Assembly: GCF_001695855.1 (NCBI RefSeq)
Contig: NZ_MBSS01000023.1
Coordinates: forward strand, 487,379-551,378
Length of the DNA stretch: 64,000 bases
Origin: Ensifer sp. LC163
GTDB lineage: Bacteria > Pseudomonadota > Alphaproteobacteria > Rhizobiales > Rhizobiaceae
Direction: 5' to 3'
The translations under genes and the position numbers were made by a program. The notes below the pieces were generated by a model. It ran no database searches and had not been told where the DNA came from. It was given only the letters and a program-made list of their open reading frames with translations. This document shows positions 18,196 through 26,812 of this stretch, one piece after another. Positions within the stretch are counted from its first letter, which is position 1. Every line of letters starts with the position of its first letter.

Positions 18196-19161
18196 CGCAT
18201 GTCGCCGTTCGCTGCGCGACACGTAGACGATGCCCTTCTGCATCAGGATGAAGGCGAACAGTAGCAGGCCGATCAGGATTTTCGTCCACCAGCTGGAGAG
18301 CGAGCCATCGAAAGTGATGTAGGTCTGGATCAATCCCTGGATGAGGATGCCGATGAAGGTTCCGGCCACAAAGCCGGAGCCGCCGGTCAGAAGCGTGCCC
18401 CCGATCACCACTGCCGTTATCGCATCGAGCTCGACGCCGACGGCCGCAAGCGAATATCCGGCCGAGGTGTAGAGCGAGAATACGATACCGGAAAGCCCGG
18501 CGAGCAGGCCCGACAACGCGTAGATCATGATGGTGGTGCGGCCGACCGGGACACCCATCAGCTTGGCGGTGGCAGTGCCGCCGCCAAGGGCATAGACGTC
18601 GGTGCCGAAGCGGGTGCGATGGGCAATGAGGATGCCGATGCCAAAGACGAGCAGCATCAGCCCTCCGATGAGCGTGATCCGGCCACCGCCGGGAAGCTTG
18701 TAGTAGAGCCCCTTCAATGTGCCGTAGAACGGATGCTTGATCGCGATGGAATCGATCGACAGCACGAAGGCCATGCCGCGCGCCAGAAACATGCCGGCGA
18801 GCGTGACGATGAAGGCTGGCATCTCCAGGTAGTGGATGATGGCGCCCATCACCGCACCGAAAAGCGTCGCGATGAGAAGGGCCACCGCAAAGGCGACGAG
18901 CGGATGAATGGCAGCATTCTCCAGCACGACGGCCAGGAACACGCCGGTGAAGGCGATGACCGAGCCGATCGACAGGTCGATGCCACCGGAGAGGATCACG
19001 AAGGTCATGCCGACGGCGGCGATGCCGAGGAAGGCGTTGTCGGTCAGCAGGTTGCCGATCACCCGCGTCGACAGGATGTTGGGATATTGCGCCACGCAAA
19101 GCGCATAGCTCAGCACGAAGATGACGATGGTGGCGGTCAGCGGCAGGTATTTGGGTTTCAT
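18193..19161 (-). CDS. yjfF: Sugar ABC transporter permease, YjfF-like (galactofuranose type)
   Basis: A 322-residue BPD_transp_2-type permease with about ten membrane helices and the family blocks GGIDLSIGSVIAFTG and ELDAITAVVIGGTLLTGGSG. Its start overlaps the ytfT stop by 4 nt (ATGA). By its neighbours and length it is the second permease of a galactofuranose-type importer. The stop codon lies in the first bases of an intergenic repeat. Confidence 0.9.
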   Translation of the reverse strand: MKPKYLPLTATIVIFVLSYALCVAQYPNILSTRVIGNLLTDNAFLGIAAVGMTFVILSGGIDLSIGSVIAFTGVFLAVVLENAAIHPLVAFAVALLIATLFGAVMGAIIHYLEMPAFIVTLAGMFLARGMAFVLSIDSIAIKHPFYGTLKGLYYKLPGGGRITLIGGLMLLVFGIGILIAHRTRFGTDVYALGGGTATAKLMGVPVGRTTIMIYALSGLLAGLSGIVFSLYTSAGYSLAAVGVELDAITAVVIGGTLLTGGSGFVAGTFIGILIQGLIQTYITFDGSLSSWWTKILIGLLLFAFILMQKGIVYVSRSERRHA

Positions 19162-20183
19162 CGCGCTTGCCGCTCCGTCGGTTTTCTGCTGGCGCGCAGG
19201 AGCGCGACAAAGGTCAAGGCGTTGCGCGCCGGCGGTGACTGCAGCACGAGAATGAAGACGATGATCGCCGCCTTGATGATCAGGTTAAATTCCGGCGGGA
19301 AGCCGGAAAGCAGGATGCCGGTATTGATCGACTGGATGATGATCGCGCCGAGGACGGAGGCGGCGATGCTGAAGCGGCCGCCGAGAAGCGAGGTGCCGCC
19401 GATGACCACGGCGAGGATGGCGTCGAGTTCGAGCCAGAGCCCGGCATTGTTGGCGTCGGCGCCCTTGATGTCGGCGGCTGCGATGATGCCGGCAATCGCG
19501 GCACAAAGGCCCGACAGCATATAGGCCGCGATCAGCAGCACCGGGGTCAATACGCCGGATAGCGTGCTTGCCTGGCGGTTGACGCCGATCGCCTCGATCA
19601 GCATGCCGAGCGCGGTCTTGCGCACGATCAGCGCCACCAGGATGCCGAAGGCCAGCCAGATGAGCACGGGCAGGGGCAACCATGCAAACGAGCCGCTGCC
19701 AAGGAAGATCAATCCGGGATCGTTGAAGGTGAGGATCGCGCCTTCGGTGACGAGTTGGGCGATGCCGCGCCCGGCAACCATTAGCACCAGCGTCGCGATG
19801 ATCGGCTGGATATCGAGCACGGCAACCAGGAAGCCGTTCCAAAGACCGCAGAGAATGCCGGTGCCGAGCGTGATCAGAAGCGTCATCGCCAGCGAGTGGC
19901 CCGACGTGATCGACGAGGCGGCGACTGCGCCGCAGATCGCCATCACGGCGCCGACGGAAAGGTCGATGCCCTTGGTGGCGATGACGACAGTCATGCCGAT
20001 GGCGAGAAGAACCACCGGGGCGCCGCGGTTGAAGATATCGATGAGGCTGCCATAGAGGCGGCCGTTCTGGATTTCGAGGCGGAAGAAACCCGGGAACACG
20101 AAGGATACCATCAGGAGAATTGCTGCCAGCGCGATGAGCTGCGGCAGGAGCCTGAGCGCATAGCTCCTTAATATTGCTGTCAT
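19158..20183 (-). CDS. ytfT: Sugar ABC transporter permease, YtfT-like
   Basis: A 341-residue RbsC-type permease with the blocks TKGIDLSVGAVMAICGAVAA and ELDAILAVVIGGTSLLGGRF. It overlaps both neighbours by 4 nt (ATGA), so ytfR, ytfT and yjfF are translationally coupled. It forms a heterodimeric channel with YjfF. Confidence 0.9.
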   Translation of the reverse strand: MTAILRSYALRLLPQLIALAAILLMVSFVFPGFFRLEIQNGRLYGSLIDIFNRGAPVVLLAIGMTVVIATKGIDLSVGAVMAICGAVAASSITSGHSLAMTLLITLGTGILCGLWNGFLVAVLDIQPIIATLVLMVAGRGIAQLVTEGAILTFNDPGLIFLGSGSFAWLPLPVLIWLAFGILVALIVRKTALGMLIEAIGVNRQASTLSGVLTPVLLIAAYMLSGLCAAIAGIIAAADIKGADANNAGLWLELDAILAVVIGGTSLLGGRFSIAASVLGAIIIQSINTGILLSGFPPEFNLIIKAAIIVFILVLQSPPARNALTFVALLRASRKPTERQAR

Positions 20184-21700
20184 GCCGCTCCCCGTTCGTT
20201 CGCCGATGCGATGGCTTCGATGATCTGGTCCGCCGTGATCCGCTCGCCTTCGAGTGAGGCCACATGCTGTCGGTCGCGAAGCACGACGATGCGCGTGCTG
20301 TAGGCGACAAGCTCTTCAATTTCCGACGATATGACCATCAGCGACATGCCCTTCTCGCGCAGGCCCTCGATCAGCCGGACGATCTCGGCATGCGCGCCGA
20401 CATCGATGCCGCGTGTCGGCTCGTCGAGGATCAGGAATTCGGGCTCCGTCGCCAGCCAGCGGGCGAGAATGGCCTTCTGCTGGTTGCCGCCGGAAAGCAG
20501 CCTGATCGGCTTTTCGCGATCGACCGTGCGAATGTCGAGCGCCCGGATATAGTGGTCCGCCAGGCGGTTCTGCTCGGTGCGGGAGATCGGACGGGTCCAG
20601 CCGCGTCGAGCCTGGAGTGCCAACACGATGTTTTCGCGCACCGAGAGATCGCCGACGATGCCCGCGGTCTTGCGGTCCTCGGGGCAGAAGCCGAACCGGT
20701 GTACGATCGCCCGGCGCGGCGACGATAGCTGGACGGCCTTGCCGCCCAATTCGGCCGTGCCGCTGTCGGCGCGATGCGCACCGAAGAGGATCTCGGCCGT
20801 CTCCGTGCGGCCGGAGCCGAGAAGACCGGCAATGCCGACAACCTCTCCGGCCCTGACGTCGAGGTCGAAGGGAGAGATGTGGCCCTTGCGGCCATAATCT
20901 TTGAAGCGATAACGAACCGGCCCGGTGACATCCGGCTCCTTGCGCGCAGAGTGGATCTCCGCCGCAAGCTCGCGGCCGATCATCATCGAGATCAGATCGC
21001 GCCGTTCGAGCGTCGCCGTGTCGCGGGTGCCGACCAGTTGACCATTGCGAAGCACGGTGATGCGGTCGGAAATCTCGTACACCTGTTCGAGGAAGTGGGT
21101 GATGAAGACAATGCCGAGGCCGCGGGCCTTCAGCCGCCGGACGATGCGAAACAGCATCTCGACCTCATGGGCGTCGAGACTTGCGGTCGGCTCATCGAGG
21201 ATCAGAACCTTGCCGGAGAGATCGACCGCACGGGCGATCGCCACGACCTGGTGGATGGCGACGGAGTAGCTGTCGAGTGCGCGGGTGACGTCGAGATCGA
21301 GCTCGTAGTTTTCAAGTAGCGCGCGCGCCTGATGGTTCATGGCGCGGACATCGACGAAACCGAACCGGCGTGGCTGGCGTCCGAGAAAGAGGTTTTCCGC
21401 CACCGTCAGGTTGGGCAGCAGGTTGACCTCCTGATAGACGGTGCCGATGCCGAGCTTCTGCGCATTGAACGTGTCGCGCGGATCGACCTCGACGCCGTCG
21501 AGCAGGATCATGCCGCCGTCGCGCCGGTAGGCGCCGGTGAGGCATTTGACCAGCGTCGACTTGCCAGCGCCGTTTTCGCCGAGAAGCGCATGGACTTCAC
21601 CCCGGCGCAAATGAAAGTCGACCTTGTCCAGCGCCTTTGCGCCGGGAAAGACCTTGTCGATCCGGGTCGCTGAAAGCAGGTTGTCGCCAACGGTCTGCAT
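20180..21700 (-). CDS. ytfR: Sugar ABC transporter ATP-binding protein, YtfR-like (two ATPase domains)
   Basis: A 506-residue tandem ATPase of the CUT2 class. The first domain has GENGAGKSTLVKCLTGAY and VLILDEPTASLD; the second has the usual degenerate P-loop region (GLLGSGRTETAEILFG), LSGGNQQKAILARWL and FLILDEPTRGIDVGAHAEI. The start at 21700 (MQTVGDNLL) has GGGAGGG upstream; a longer frame to 21817 does not. A 227-nt gap with a small ORF and a hairpin separates it from ytfQ. Confidence 0.93.
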   Translation of the reverse strand: MQTVGDNLLSATRIDKVFPGAKALDKVDFHLRRGEVHALLGENGAGKSTLVKCLTGAYRRDGGMILLDGVEVDPRDTFNAQKLGIGTVYQEVNLLPNLTVAENLFLGRQPRRFGFVDVRAMNHQARALLENYELDLDVTRALDSYSVAIHQVVAIARAVDLSGKVLILDEPTASLDAHEVEMLFRIVRRLKARGLGIVFITHFLEQVYEISDRITVLRNGQLVGTRDTATLERRDLISMMIGRELAAEIHSARKEPDVTGPVRYRFKDYGRKGHISPFDLDVRAGEVVGIAGLLGSGRTETAEILFGAHRADSGTAELGGKAVQLSSPRRAIVHRFGFCPEDRKTAGIVGDLSVRENIVLALQARRGWTRPISRTEQNRLADHYIRALDIRTVDREKPIRLLSGGNQQKAILARWLATEPEFLILDEPTRGIDVGAHAEIVRLIEGLREKGMSLMVISSEIEELVAYSTRIVVLRDRQHVASLEGERITADQIIEAIASANERGAA

Positions 21701-21720
21701 GATCCCTCCCTGAGTGGAAC

Positions 21721-21746
21721 GTGGGGCGCCCGGTCGGGCGCGCCAC
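21721..21746 (-). terminator. Hairpin between ytfQ and ytfR
   Basis: GTGGGGCGCCCG (21721-21732) faces CGGGCGCGCCAC (21735-21746), an 11/12-bp GC-rich stem with a 2-nt spacer. It lies 20 nt before the ytfR start and 6 nt after the stop of a small ORF. With no T run it is more likely an mRNA-stability or attenuation element than a full terminator. Confidence 0.6.
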
Positions 21747-21752
21747 ATTGCT

Positions 21753-21848
21753 TCAGTGTGCCGCAACACGTGCCTCGCACTCGGCCCAGCGGCCGAATGC
21801 GGCAAGTCGGCGGGCAACCGGCGCCACAGTGCTTGAAAGCTGCCGCAT
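21753..21848 (-). CDS. Putative 31-residue small protein or leader peptide between ytfQ and ytfR
   Basis: An ATG at 21848 follows the strong ribosome-binding site CAGGGAGAAAATC and opens a 31-codon frame, beginning MRQLSSTVAPVARR and ending CEARVAAH, basic and with one Cys. Its stop is 6 nt before a GC-rich hairpin. It has no family I recognise. It could be a genuine small protein of the operon or a leader peptide that couples ytfR expression to ytfQ; chance cannot be excluded. Confidence 0.45.
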   Translation of the reverse strand: MRQLSSTVAPVARRLAAFGRWAECEARVAAH

Positions 21849-21927
21849 GATTTTCTCCCTGGACTTCACTCGGTTCAGGCAGACATGCGGGGCAAGCGTC
21901 CTGCACAGGCGCCGGTCATGTTTGGGA

Positions 21928-22890
21928 TCAGTAGCCCAGGCCCTTTTTCGCTTCGTAGACCTTCTTCGGATCGTCGGCCTGGGTGTAGAGCTTCGATTCC
22001 GTCTGGATCCACTTCGGCGGCTTGGTTCCGTCTTTCTGGAACGCGGCAAGCGCGTCGAAGGCGGGGCCGGCCATGTTCGGCGTCAGTTCGACGGTCGCGT
22101 TGGCTTCGCCTGCGGCCATCGCCTCGAAGATATCCGGGACGGCATCGATCGAAACAACGAGGATGTCACTGCCCGGCTTCAGGCCGGCTTCCTTGATCGC
22201 CTGGATGGCGCCGACGGCCATGTCGTCGTTGTGGGCGTAGAGCGCGCAGATGTTCTTGCCGCCGTCCTCTGCCTTGAGGAAGCTTTCCATGACTTCCTTG
22301 CCCTTGGTGCGGGTGAAGTCGCCGGTCTGGCTGCGGACGATCTTGAGGTTGTCGTGGCCGGAAAGGGCCTGTTCGAAGCCCTTCTTGCGGTCGATGGCCG
22401 GCGAAGAACCTGTTGTGCCCTGGAGTTCGACGACGTTGCACGGCTTACCGGCAACCGTGTCGGCAAGCCACTTGCCGGCGACGCTGCCCTCATGCACGAG
22501 GTCCGAAGTGACAGCAGTCATGTAAAGGTCGTCGGAAGCATCGACGGTCCGGTCGAGCAGGATGACGGGGATCTCGGCGTCCTTGGCTTCCTGTAGGACC
22601 TCGTCCCAACCGGTGGCGACGACGGGGGCAAGCAGGATGGCGTTCACGCCCTGGGCAATGAACGAGCGCAGTGCCTTGATCTGGTTTTCCTGCTTCTGCT
22701 GGGCATCGGCGAATTTCAGATCGATGCCGCGCTCCTCGGCCTGCTGCTTCGTCAGCGTCGTCTCCGCAGCCCGCCAGCCGGACTCCGAGCCGATCTGCGA
22801 AAAACCGACAACGAGATCTGCGGCAGATGCGCTGCCAAACGTGCAGGCAGCAAGGATCGTTGCACTCGCGAGTGCTTTGGCGAATTTCAT
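21928..22890 (-). CDS. ytfQ: Periplasmic sugar-binding protein, YtfQ-like (galactofuranose type)
   Basis: A 320-residue secreted protein with a signal peptide ending GSASAADLVVGF. It has the Peripla_BP_4 fold: GFSQIGSESGWRAAETTLTK, NAILLAPVVATGWDEVL and YAHNDDMAVGAIQAIKEAG are all close to E. coli YtfQ, which binds galactofuranose. Ribosome-binding site TTGGGAGGAAATC. It is the first gene of the ytfQRT-yjfF operon and is divergent from an inositol-monophosphatase-like gene, echoing the E. coli arrangement in which fbp lies beside ytfQRT-yjfF. Confidence 0.93.
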   Translation of the reverse strand: MKFAKALASATILAACTFGSASAADLVVGFSQIGSESGWRAAETTLTKQQAEERGIDLKFADAQQKQENQIKALRSFIAQGVNAILLAPVVATGWDEVLQEAKDAEIPVILLDRTVDASDDLYMTAVTSDLVHEGSVAGKWLADTVAGKPCNVVELQGTTGSSPAIDRKKGFEQALSGHDNLKIVRSQTGDFTRTKGKEVMESFLKAEDGGKNICALYAHNDDMAVGAIQAIKEAGLKPGSDILVVSIDAVPDIFEAMAAGEANATVELTPNMAGPAFDALAAFQKDGTKPPKWIQTESKLYTQADDPKKVYEAKKGLGY

Positions 22891-23208
22891 GATTTCCTCC
22901 CAAAGAAAGCTGCTCTCCTCGCAGCGGGCTCAAAAAATCATATAATAATACTTTTGTAAACTCACGTTTGAAGACAAGTGCCCAGGGGGTACCGGAAGAT
23001 GCTTCGACGTTCAGCCCGGCCTGCGCCCTGACGCACGAGCAAGGTGATGTAAGGCGGGGGCGATATCGCCAGCATGAGGTGTGTGCGCCCAACGCTGGTC
23101 ATTGGCCGCGAGCGAGGCGTTCGTTGCTCGGCCCAGCGCAAAACGGGGACTTGTCACCAATGAACGCGCGTGCAAATATGCTCGCGTGTGCAAAGGAGTC
23201 ATGCCCGA
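22891..23208. promoter_or_regulatory. Divergent promoter region between ytfQ and the IMPase-like gene
   Basis: This 318-nt gap must drive two divergent units. An AT-rich block at about 22934-22975, read on the minus strand, offers TTCAAA, 16 nt, TATTAT as a possible promoter for ytfQ. Near the IMPase start the only clear signal is AAAGGAG at 23192-23198, which also precedes a three-codon frame (ATG CCC GAA TGA) whose stop overlaps the IMPase ATG. No coding frame with a family match is visible. Confidence 0.35.
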
Positions 23209-24051
23209 ATGAACCTCGAACGACCACTCTATTCGAACGATCTTGAGGGTCGGGCAAAGCTCTGCCGGGACGTCATCCTGTCGGCCGGAGCGCTTGTGCT
23301 CCGCGGCTTTGAAAACAGCGCGACGCGCGGCTATTCGATGAAGGGTCCGCAGGACTTTCTGACCGAAACGGATGCCGCCTCCGAGGCGCATATCCGCAAG
23401 GCGATCGCCGACCACTTTCCTGACGACGCCTTCTTTGGCGAGGAGGGCGGCGGCTCGATCAGCAATCGTCTCTGGGTGGTCGATCCCGTAGACGGTACGG
23501 CCAATTTCGCCCGCAGCATTCCGCACTTCTGCATCTCGATCGCCTATATCGAGAACGGTCGGACGGAGATCGGCGCCATCTACAACCCCGCGCTGGACGA
23601 GCTCTATTTCGCTGAGCGCGGCGCGGGCGCGACCCGCAATGGTCAACCGATCGCCGTTTCCGCCACCACCGCGTTCGAAACGGCGTCGGTGGAAATGGGC
23701 TGGTCCGGTCGCGTGTCGAACGAGATTTATCTCGAAACCATCCGCGATCTGCTGGCGCTCGGCACCAATGTTCGCAGGGCGGGCTCGGGCGCGCTGGCGC
23801 TTGCCTATGTCGCCGACGGCCGTTCGGATGCCTATGTCGAACTGCATATGAACTCCTGGGACTGCGTGGCCGGATTGCTGCTCGTTGCCGAGGCCGGCGG
23901 CGACGTTTGTCCCTTTATGGAGATCGGTAGCCTTCGCGGTGGTGGACCGGTTCTGGCGTCCGCACCAGGCATCGCCGGTGGAGTAAGCCGGGCATCGCTG
24001 ATACCGATCGCGTCGGCAGATGGGCCAGTTGCCGAACTGCGGCTCGCCTGA
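23209..24051 (+). CDS. Inositol-monophosphatase-family phosphatase
   Basis: A 280-residue Mg-dependent phosphatase of the IMPase/FBPase/3'-phosphoadenosine phosphatase superfamily. The metal-binding elements are present: GEEGGG (the first Glu ligand), DPVDGTANFARSIP (the DPxDGT signature) and SWDCVAGLLLVAEAGGDV (C-terminal Asp ligand). The likely substrates are inositol or sugar phosphates. The start at 23209 (MNLERPLYS) is chosen for AAAGGAG about 10 nt upstream. It opens a run of three phosphatase genes (with 24086 and 24742) followed by an RpiR-like gene. Confidence 0.93.
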   Translation: MNLERPLYSNDLEGRAKLCRDVILSAGALVLRGFENSATRGYSMKGPQDFLTETDAASEAHIRKAIADHFPDDAFFGEEGGGSISNRLWVVDPVDGTANFARSIPHFCISIAYIENGRTEIGAIYNPALDELYFAERGAGATRNGQPIAVSATTAFETASVEMGWSGRVSNEIYLETIRDLLALGTNVRRAGSGALALAYVADGRSDAYVELHMNSWDCVAGLLLVAEAGGDVCPFMEIGSLRGGGPVLASAPGIAGGVSRASLIPIASADGPVAELRLA

Positions 24052-24085
24052 ACGGTTGCGCCAAAAGACGCGGAGACTGAGAATC

Positions 24086-24742
24086 ATGGGCATGCCTTTC
24101 GGCGCCGCCCGATCTGGAAAGGGAAACGGCATGGACGCACCGGTATATGCGCGCCCGGCGATCAGTCTGATCGCCAAGGGCCTGGGTCCGCACAAATCCA
24201 ATCTCTATATCGGCGGCAGCGACGGCGCATGCGATCTTGATTTGCTCAAGCGACACGGCATCTCGATCGTCGTCAACTGCGCGATCAATCTTGACATCAA
24301 CTGGGTGCGTGGGACCGCCGACGACGATCCCGGCGACCTGCGGCCGAGCGGCTACGCCGATATCCGCTACTACAAGCTCGGGTTGATCGACGGCGAAGGC
24401 AGCCCGGACACGATGATGCTCGGCGCCTATTACATCCTCGACGGCGCGTTGCGCCAAGCAATGCCGAAGCGCGAAACCTATCCCTTTGCCGATGGCGGCA
24501 ATGTGCTGGTCAACTGCCGCGGCGGACGCAGCCGATCGGTCTCGCTGGTGGCGCTGTTCCTGCACAAGCAGCAGCCGGAGCTGTTCCCGACGCTCGATGC
24601 TGCCGTTACCCATATCCGCGAGTATCGCGAATTGCGTCCGGACGAATGGTTCGAAACGCCCAAGCCGATGCTTTACGAGGCGGCGCGCCGGGCGTCGGGA
24701 TGGATCGACATGATCGCCGGCAAGACATCCGGGCAGGGCTGA
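24086..24742 (+). CDS. Dual-specificity/tyrosine-phosphatase-like protein (CX5R), paralog 1
   Basis: About 218 residues with a cysteine phosphatase core. The P-loop is VNCRGGRSRSVSLVALFL, so the nucleophile Cys and the CX5R Arg are both present, and an Asp/Glu-rich loop (LIDGEGSPDTMM) could hold the general acid. It is roughly half identical to the protein at 33928 across its length (SDLDLL/CDLDLL, VVNCA.NLD, IRYYK.GLIDG, NCRGGRSRSV). Starts at 24086 (MGMPFG) and 24131 (MDAPVY) are both possible. Its stop overlaps the next ATG. Its place among small-molecule phosphatases suggests a phosphorylated metabolite rather than a protein as substrate, which is inference. Confidence 0.85.
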   Translation: MGMPFGAARSGKGNGMDAPVYARPAISLIAKGLGPHKSNLYIGGSDGACDLDLLKRHGISIVVNCAINLDINWVRGTADDDPGDLRPSGYADIRYYKLGLIDGEGSPDTMMLGAYYILDGALRQAMPKRETYPFADGGNVLVNCRGGRSRSVSLVALFLHKQQPELFPTLDAAVTHIREYRELRPDEWFETPKPMLYEAARRASGWIDMIAGKTSGQG

Positions 24743-26457
24743 TGTTGAAGCGCAGCCAACCCAGCATCGCCGTCATCGCCGATGCGCATTTCCACGATCT
24801 TGAAGGCGACTTCGATTTCCCTGGCATGACCATTGACGGTCCGCGGATGATGGTTCGCAGCTGGGCGGAAACACGTCAGTCGACCCGCGTTTTCAACGAA
24901 AGCGCCAGGGCACTTTCAGTGGCATTGGACGAGGTCAGAGATCGCGGCATCCGGCACGTCGTCCTGCTCGGTGATTACACGGATGACGGCCAGCGACAGA
25001 CGACCGCAAGCCTGCGCCGCATCCTTGACCGGCACGCGAACCAACACGGAACCGCGTTTTACGCCCTGCCTGGCAATCACGATATTTTCGGCCCGAGGGG
25101 ACGCCACCACACCAAGGAATTCCTGGATCAGGATGGCGCCGGCGTCTGGGTAACGAGCGATCCGGCATCGACTGCTGAGGGCGCAATCGTCACCCCACGC
25201 ATGTATTGCGAGGGATATCCGGCCGGCCTCGACTCGATGGCCGCCTATGGCTATTTTCGCAAGCCCGAATATCTCCATTGGGAGACGCCGTTCGGCCTGT
25301 CCGACGATATCGAAAGCCGGCGCTACGAGGTCGACTCGCCGGATGGAAGCAACCGGTACTCGTTGATGGATGCCTCCTATCTGGTGGAGCCGGAGCCGGG
25401 CATCTGGCTGCTGATGATCGACGCCAACGTGTTCGAGCCGCGGGACGGCACATTCATAAACGGCGAAGAAGCGGCCTTCGTCGACAGCACCGCCGCCGGC
25501 TGGAATGCCATGCTGCGTCTGAAACCCTTCATCGTTTCCTGGATCACGGACGTCTGCGCCCGGGCAAAAGCGCTGGGCAAGACTGTGCTCGCCTTCTCCC
25601 ATTACCCGGCGCTCGATCCGTTCGACGGCGCGACCGGGGCCGAGCGCGTGCTTTTCGGCGAAACCAATGTCGCCCGGCGCACGCCCCGCCAAGCCGTGAC
25701 CGACGCCTTGCTTGGCGCCGGGCTGAGCGTGCACTTCAGCGGCCACCTTCATGTCGAGGGCGTGACGCGGCGGGGTCGCGGCGAGCGCCAGCTCACCAAT
25801 GTCGCAGTGCCGTCGCTGGTCGCCTATCCACCGGCCTTCAAGGTCATCCAGCCGGCGACCGGCGGCATAGTCGTCAATACCGTGGAGCTGTCGGCGACGG
25901 CGGTGGATCCGCGCCTGCCGCAGGCCTATCGCCGCGAGACGGAACGGCTCGGTGAAGCAGGCGACGTCGCCTTTGATGCTGTGGATTATGGCGCCTTCCT
26001 GCGGGCTCATAAGCTGGCTTTGGTTTACCATCGCTATTTTCCAAAGGAGTGGCCGCAGGATGTCGTGAGCCGCGTCTCAGCCGCCACGCTTGCCGATGTC
26101 TGCGTGGAGTTCCTTGGCGCTGCGGCAGTAACGCCGGCGTTGCACGCGCTTGCAAAATCTTCTGGAATGACAGCGGAACAGGTCGCGGCTTGCGGCATGA
26201 TCGATGTCATCGCCGACTGGTACTGCCTGCGCCAGGCCGGCTTCCTGGCGTTGCCGGCCATATCGCAAGAGCGGCTGCGGCTTTACCGCGCCCTTTCCGA
26301 CCGGTTCGGCCGGGAACCGGAGGAGGGATGGAACGGCTCTGTCGCCAGTTTTCTGTCGATCTTCCTTGGCGCGTTTGCCGCTTTCCTCGATCGAGCTGAA
26401 AACGGTGCGCGGCAGATCGAGATCACCTTGCAGCCAGAAGCGAAGGAGGTTGTTTGA
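24742..26457 (+). CDS. Metallophosphoesterase (calcineurin-like fold)
   Basis: A 571-residue protein. The five metal-binding motifs of calcineurin-like phosphoesterases are present: ADAHFHD, GDYTDD, GNHD, FSHYP and SGHLH. It is long for the family: about 200 residues after the catalytic domain (from about 375) form a helical tail I do not recognise. No signal peptide is seen, so it should act in the cytoplasm. Its ATG overlaps the stop of the CX5R phosphatase by one base. The likely role is hydrolysis of a phosphomono- or diester in the same pathway. Confidence 0.9.
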   Translation: MLKRSQPSIAVIADAHFHDLEGDFDFPGMTIDGPRMMVRSWAETRQSTRVFNESARALSVALDEVRDRGIRHVVLLGDYTDDGQRQTTASLRRILDRHANQHGTAFYALPGNHDIFGPRGRHHTKEFLDQDGAGVWVTSDPASTAEGAIVTPRMYCEGYPAGLDSMAAYGYFRKPEYLHWETPFGLSDDIESRRYEVDSPDGSNRYSLMDASYLVEPEPGIWLLMIDANVFEPRDGTFINGEEAAFVDSTAAGWNAMLRLKPFIVSWITDVCARAKALGKTVLAFSHYPALDPFDGATGAERVLFGETNVARRTPRQAVTDALLGAGLSVHFSGHLHVEGVTRRGRGERQLTNVAVPSLVAYPPAFKVIQPATGGIVVNTVELSATAVDPRLPQAYRRETERLGEAGDVAFDAVDYGAFLRAHKLALVYHRYFPKEWPQDVVSRVSAATLADVCVEFLGAAAVTPALHALAKSSGMTAEQVAACGMIDVIADWYCLRQAGFLALPAISQERLRLYRALSDRFGREPEEGWNGSVASFLSIFLGAFAAFLDRAENGARQIEITLQPEAKEVV

Positions 26458-26459
26458 CC

Positions 26460-26756
26460 ATGGATCAGCAGTCGTTTGTCGTATCCGGTCGGGGGGCGAA
26501 GCCGCCATCGAGCGTTCCGGAGTTGAAGGAGGCGTTTCGCCTTCGGGCCCGCGGGCTGAAAGGCGGGCGGCTCGAAGTCGCCAAGTTCACCCTGTCGCAT
26601 CCCTACGACGTCGCCTTCGCCAGCGCACGGGAAGTGGCTGAGCGGGCCGGTGTTTCGACCACCACGGTCATGCGGCTGATCAACGACCTGGGCTTCGAGA
26701 AATACGCTGCGTTCCAGCAACTCTTCCGCGAGGAGCTGCGGCGCGGTAGGCAGTAA
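26460..26756 (+). CDS. RpiR-like HTH-only protein, probably truncated
   Basis: About 98 residues with only the N-terminal HTH_6 domain of RpiR/MurR regulators (VAKFTLSHPYDVAFASAREV, ERAGVSTTTVMRLINDLGF). The usual C-terminal SIS sugar-phosphate-binding domain (about 150 residues) is absent: the frame stops after QQLFREELRRGRQ and no SIS-like sequence follows in any frame before the next gene. It starts 2 nt after the metallophosphoesterase stop. RpiR proteins sense sugar phosphates, which fits the phosphatase-rich neighbourhood. It may be a decayed regulator or a deliberate HTH-only form. Confidence 0.75.
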   Translation: MDQQSFVVSGRGAKPPSSVPELKEAFRLRARGLKGGRLEVAKFTLSHPYDVAFASAREVAERAGVSTTTVMRLINDLGFEKYAAFQQLFREELRRGRQ

Positions 26757-26812
26757 AGCGCTGCCGTCAGCCGCATTAGGCCAAAACGGATCGTCCGAGC
26801 GGAGTTGAGTCC

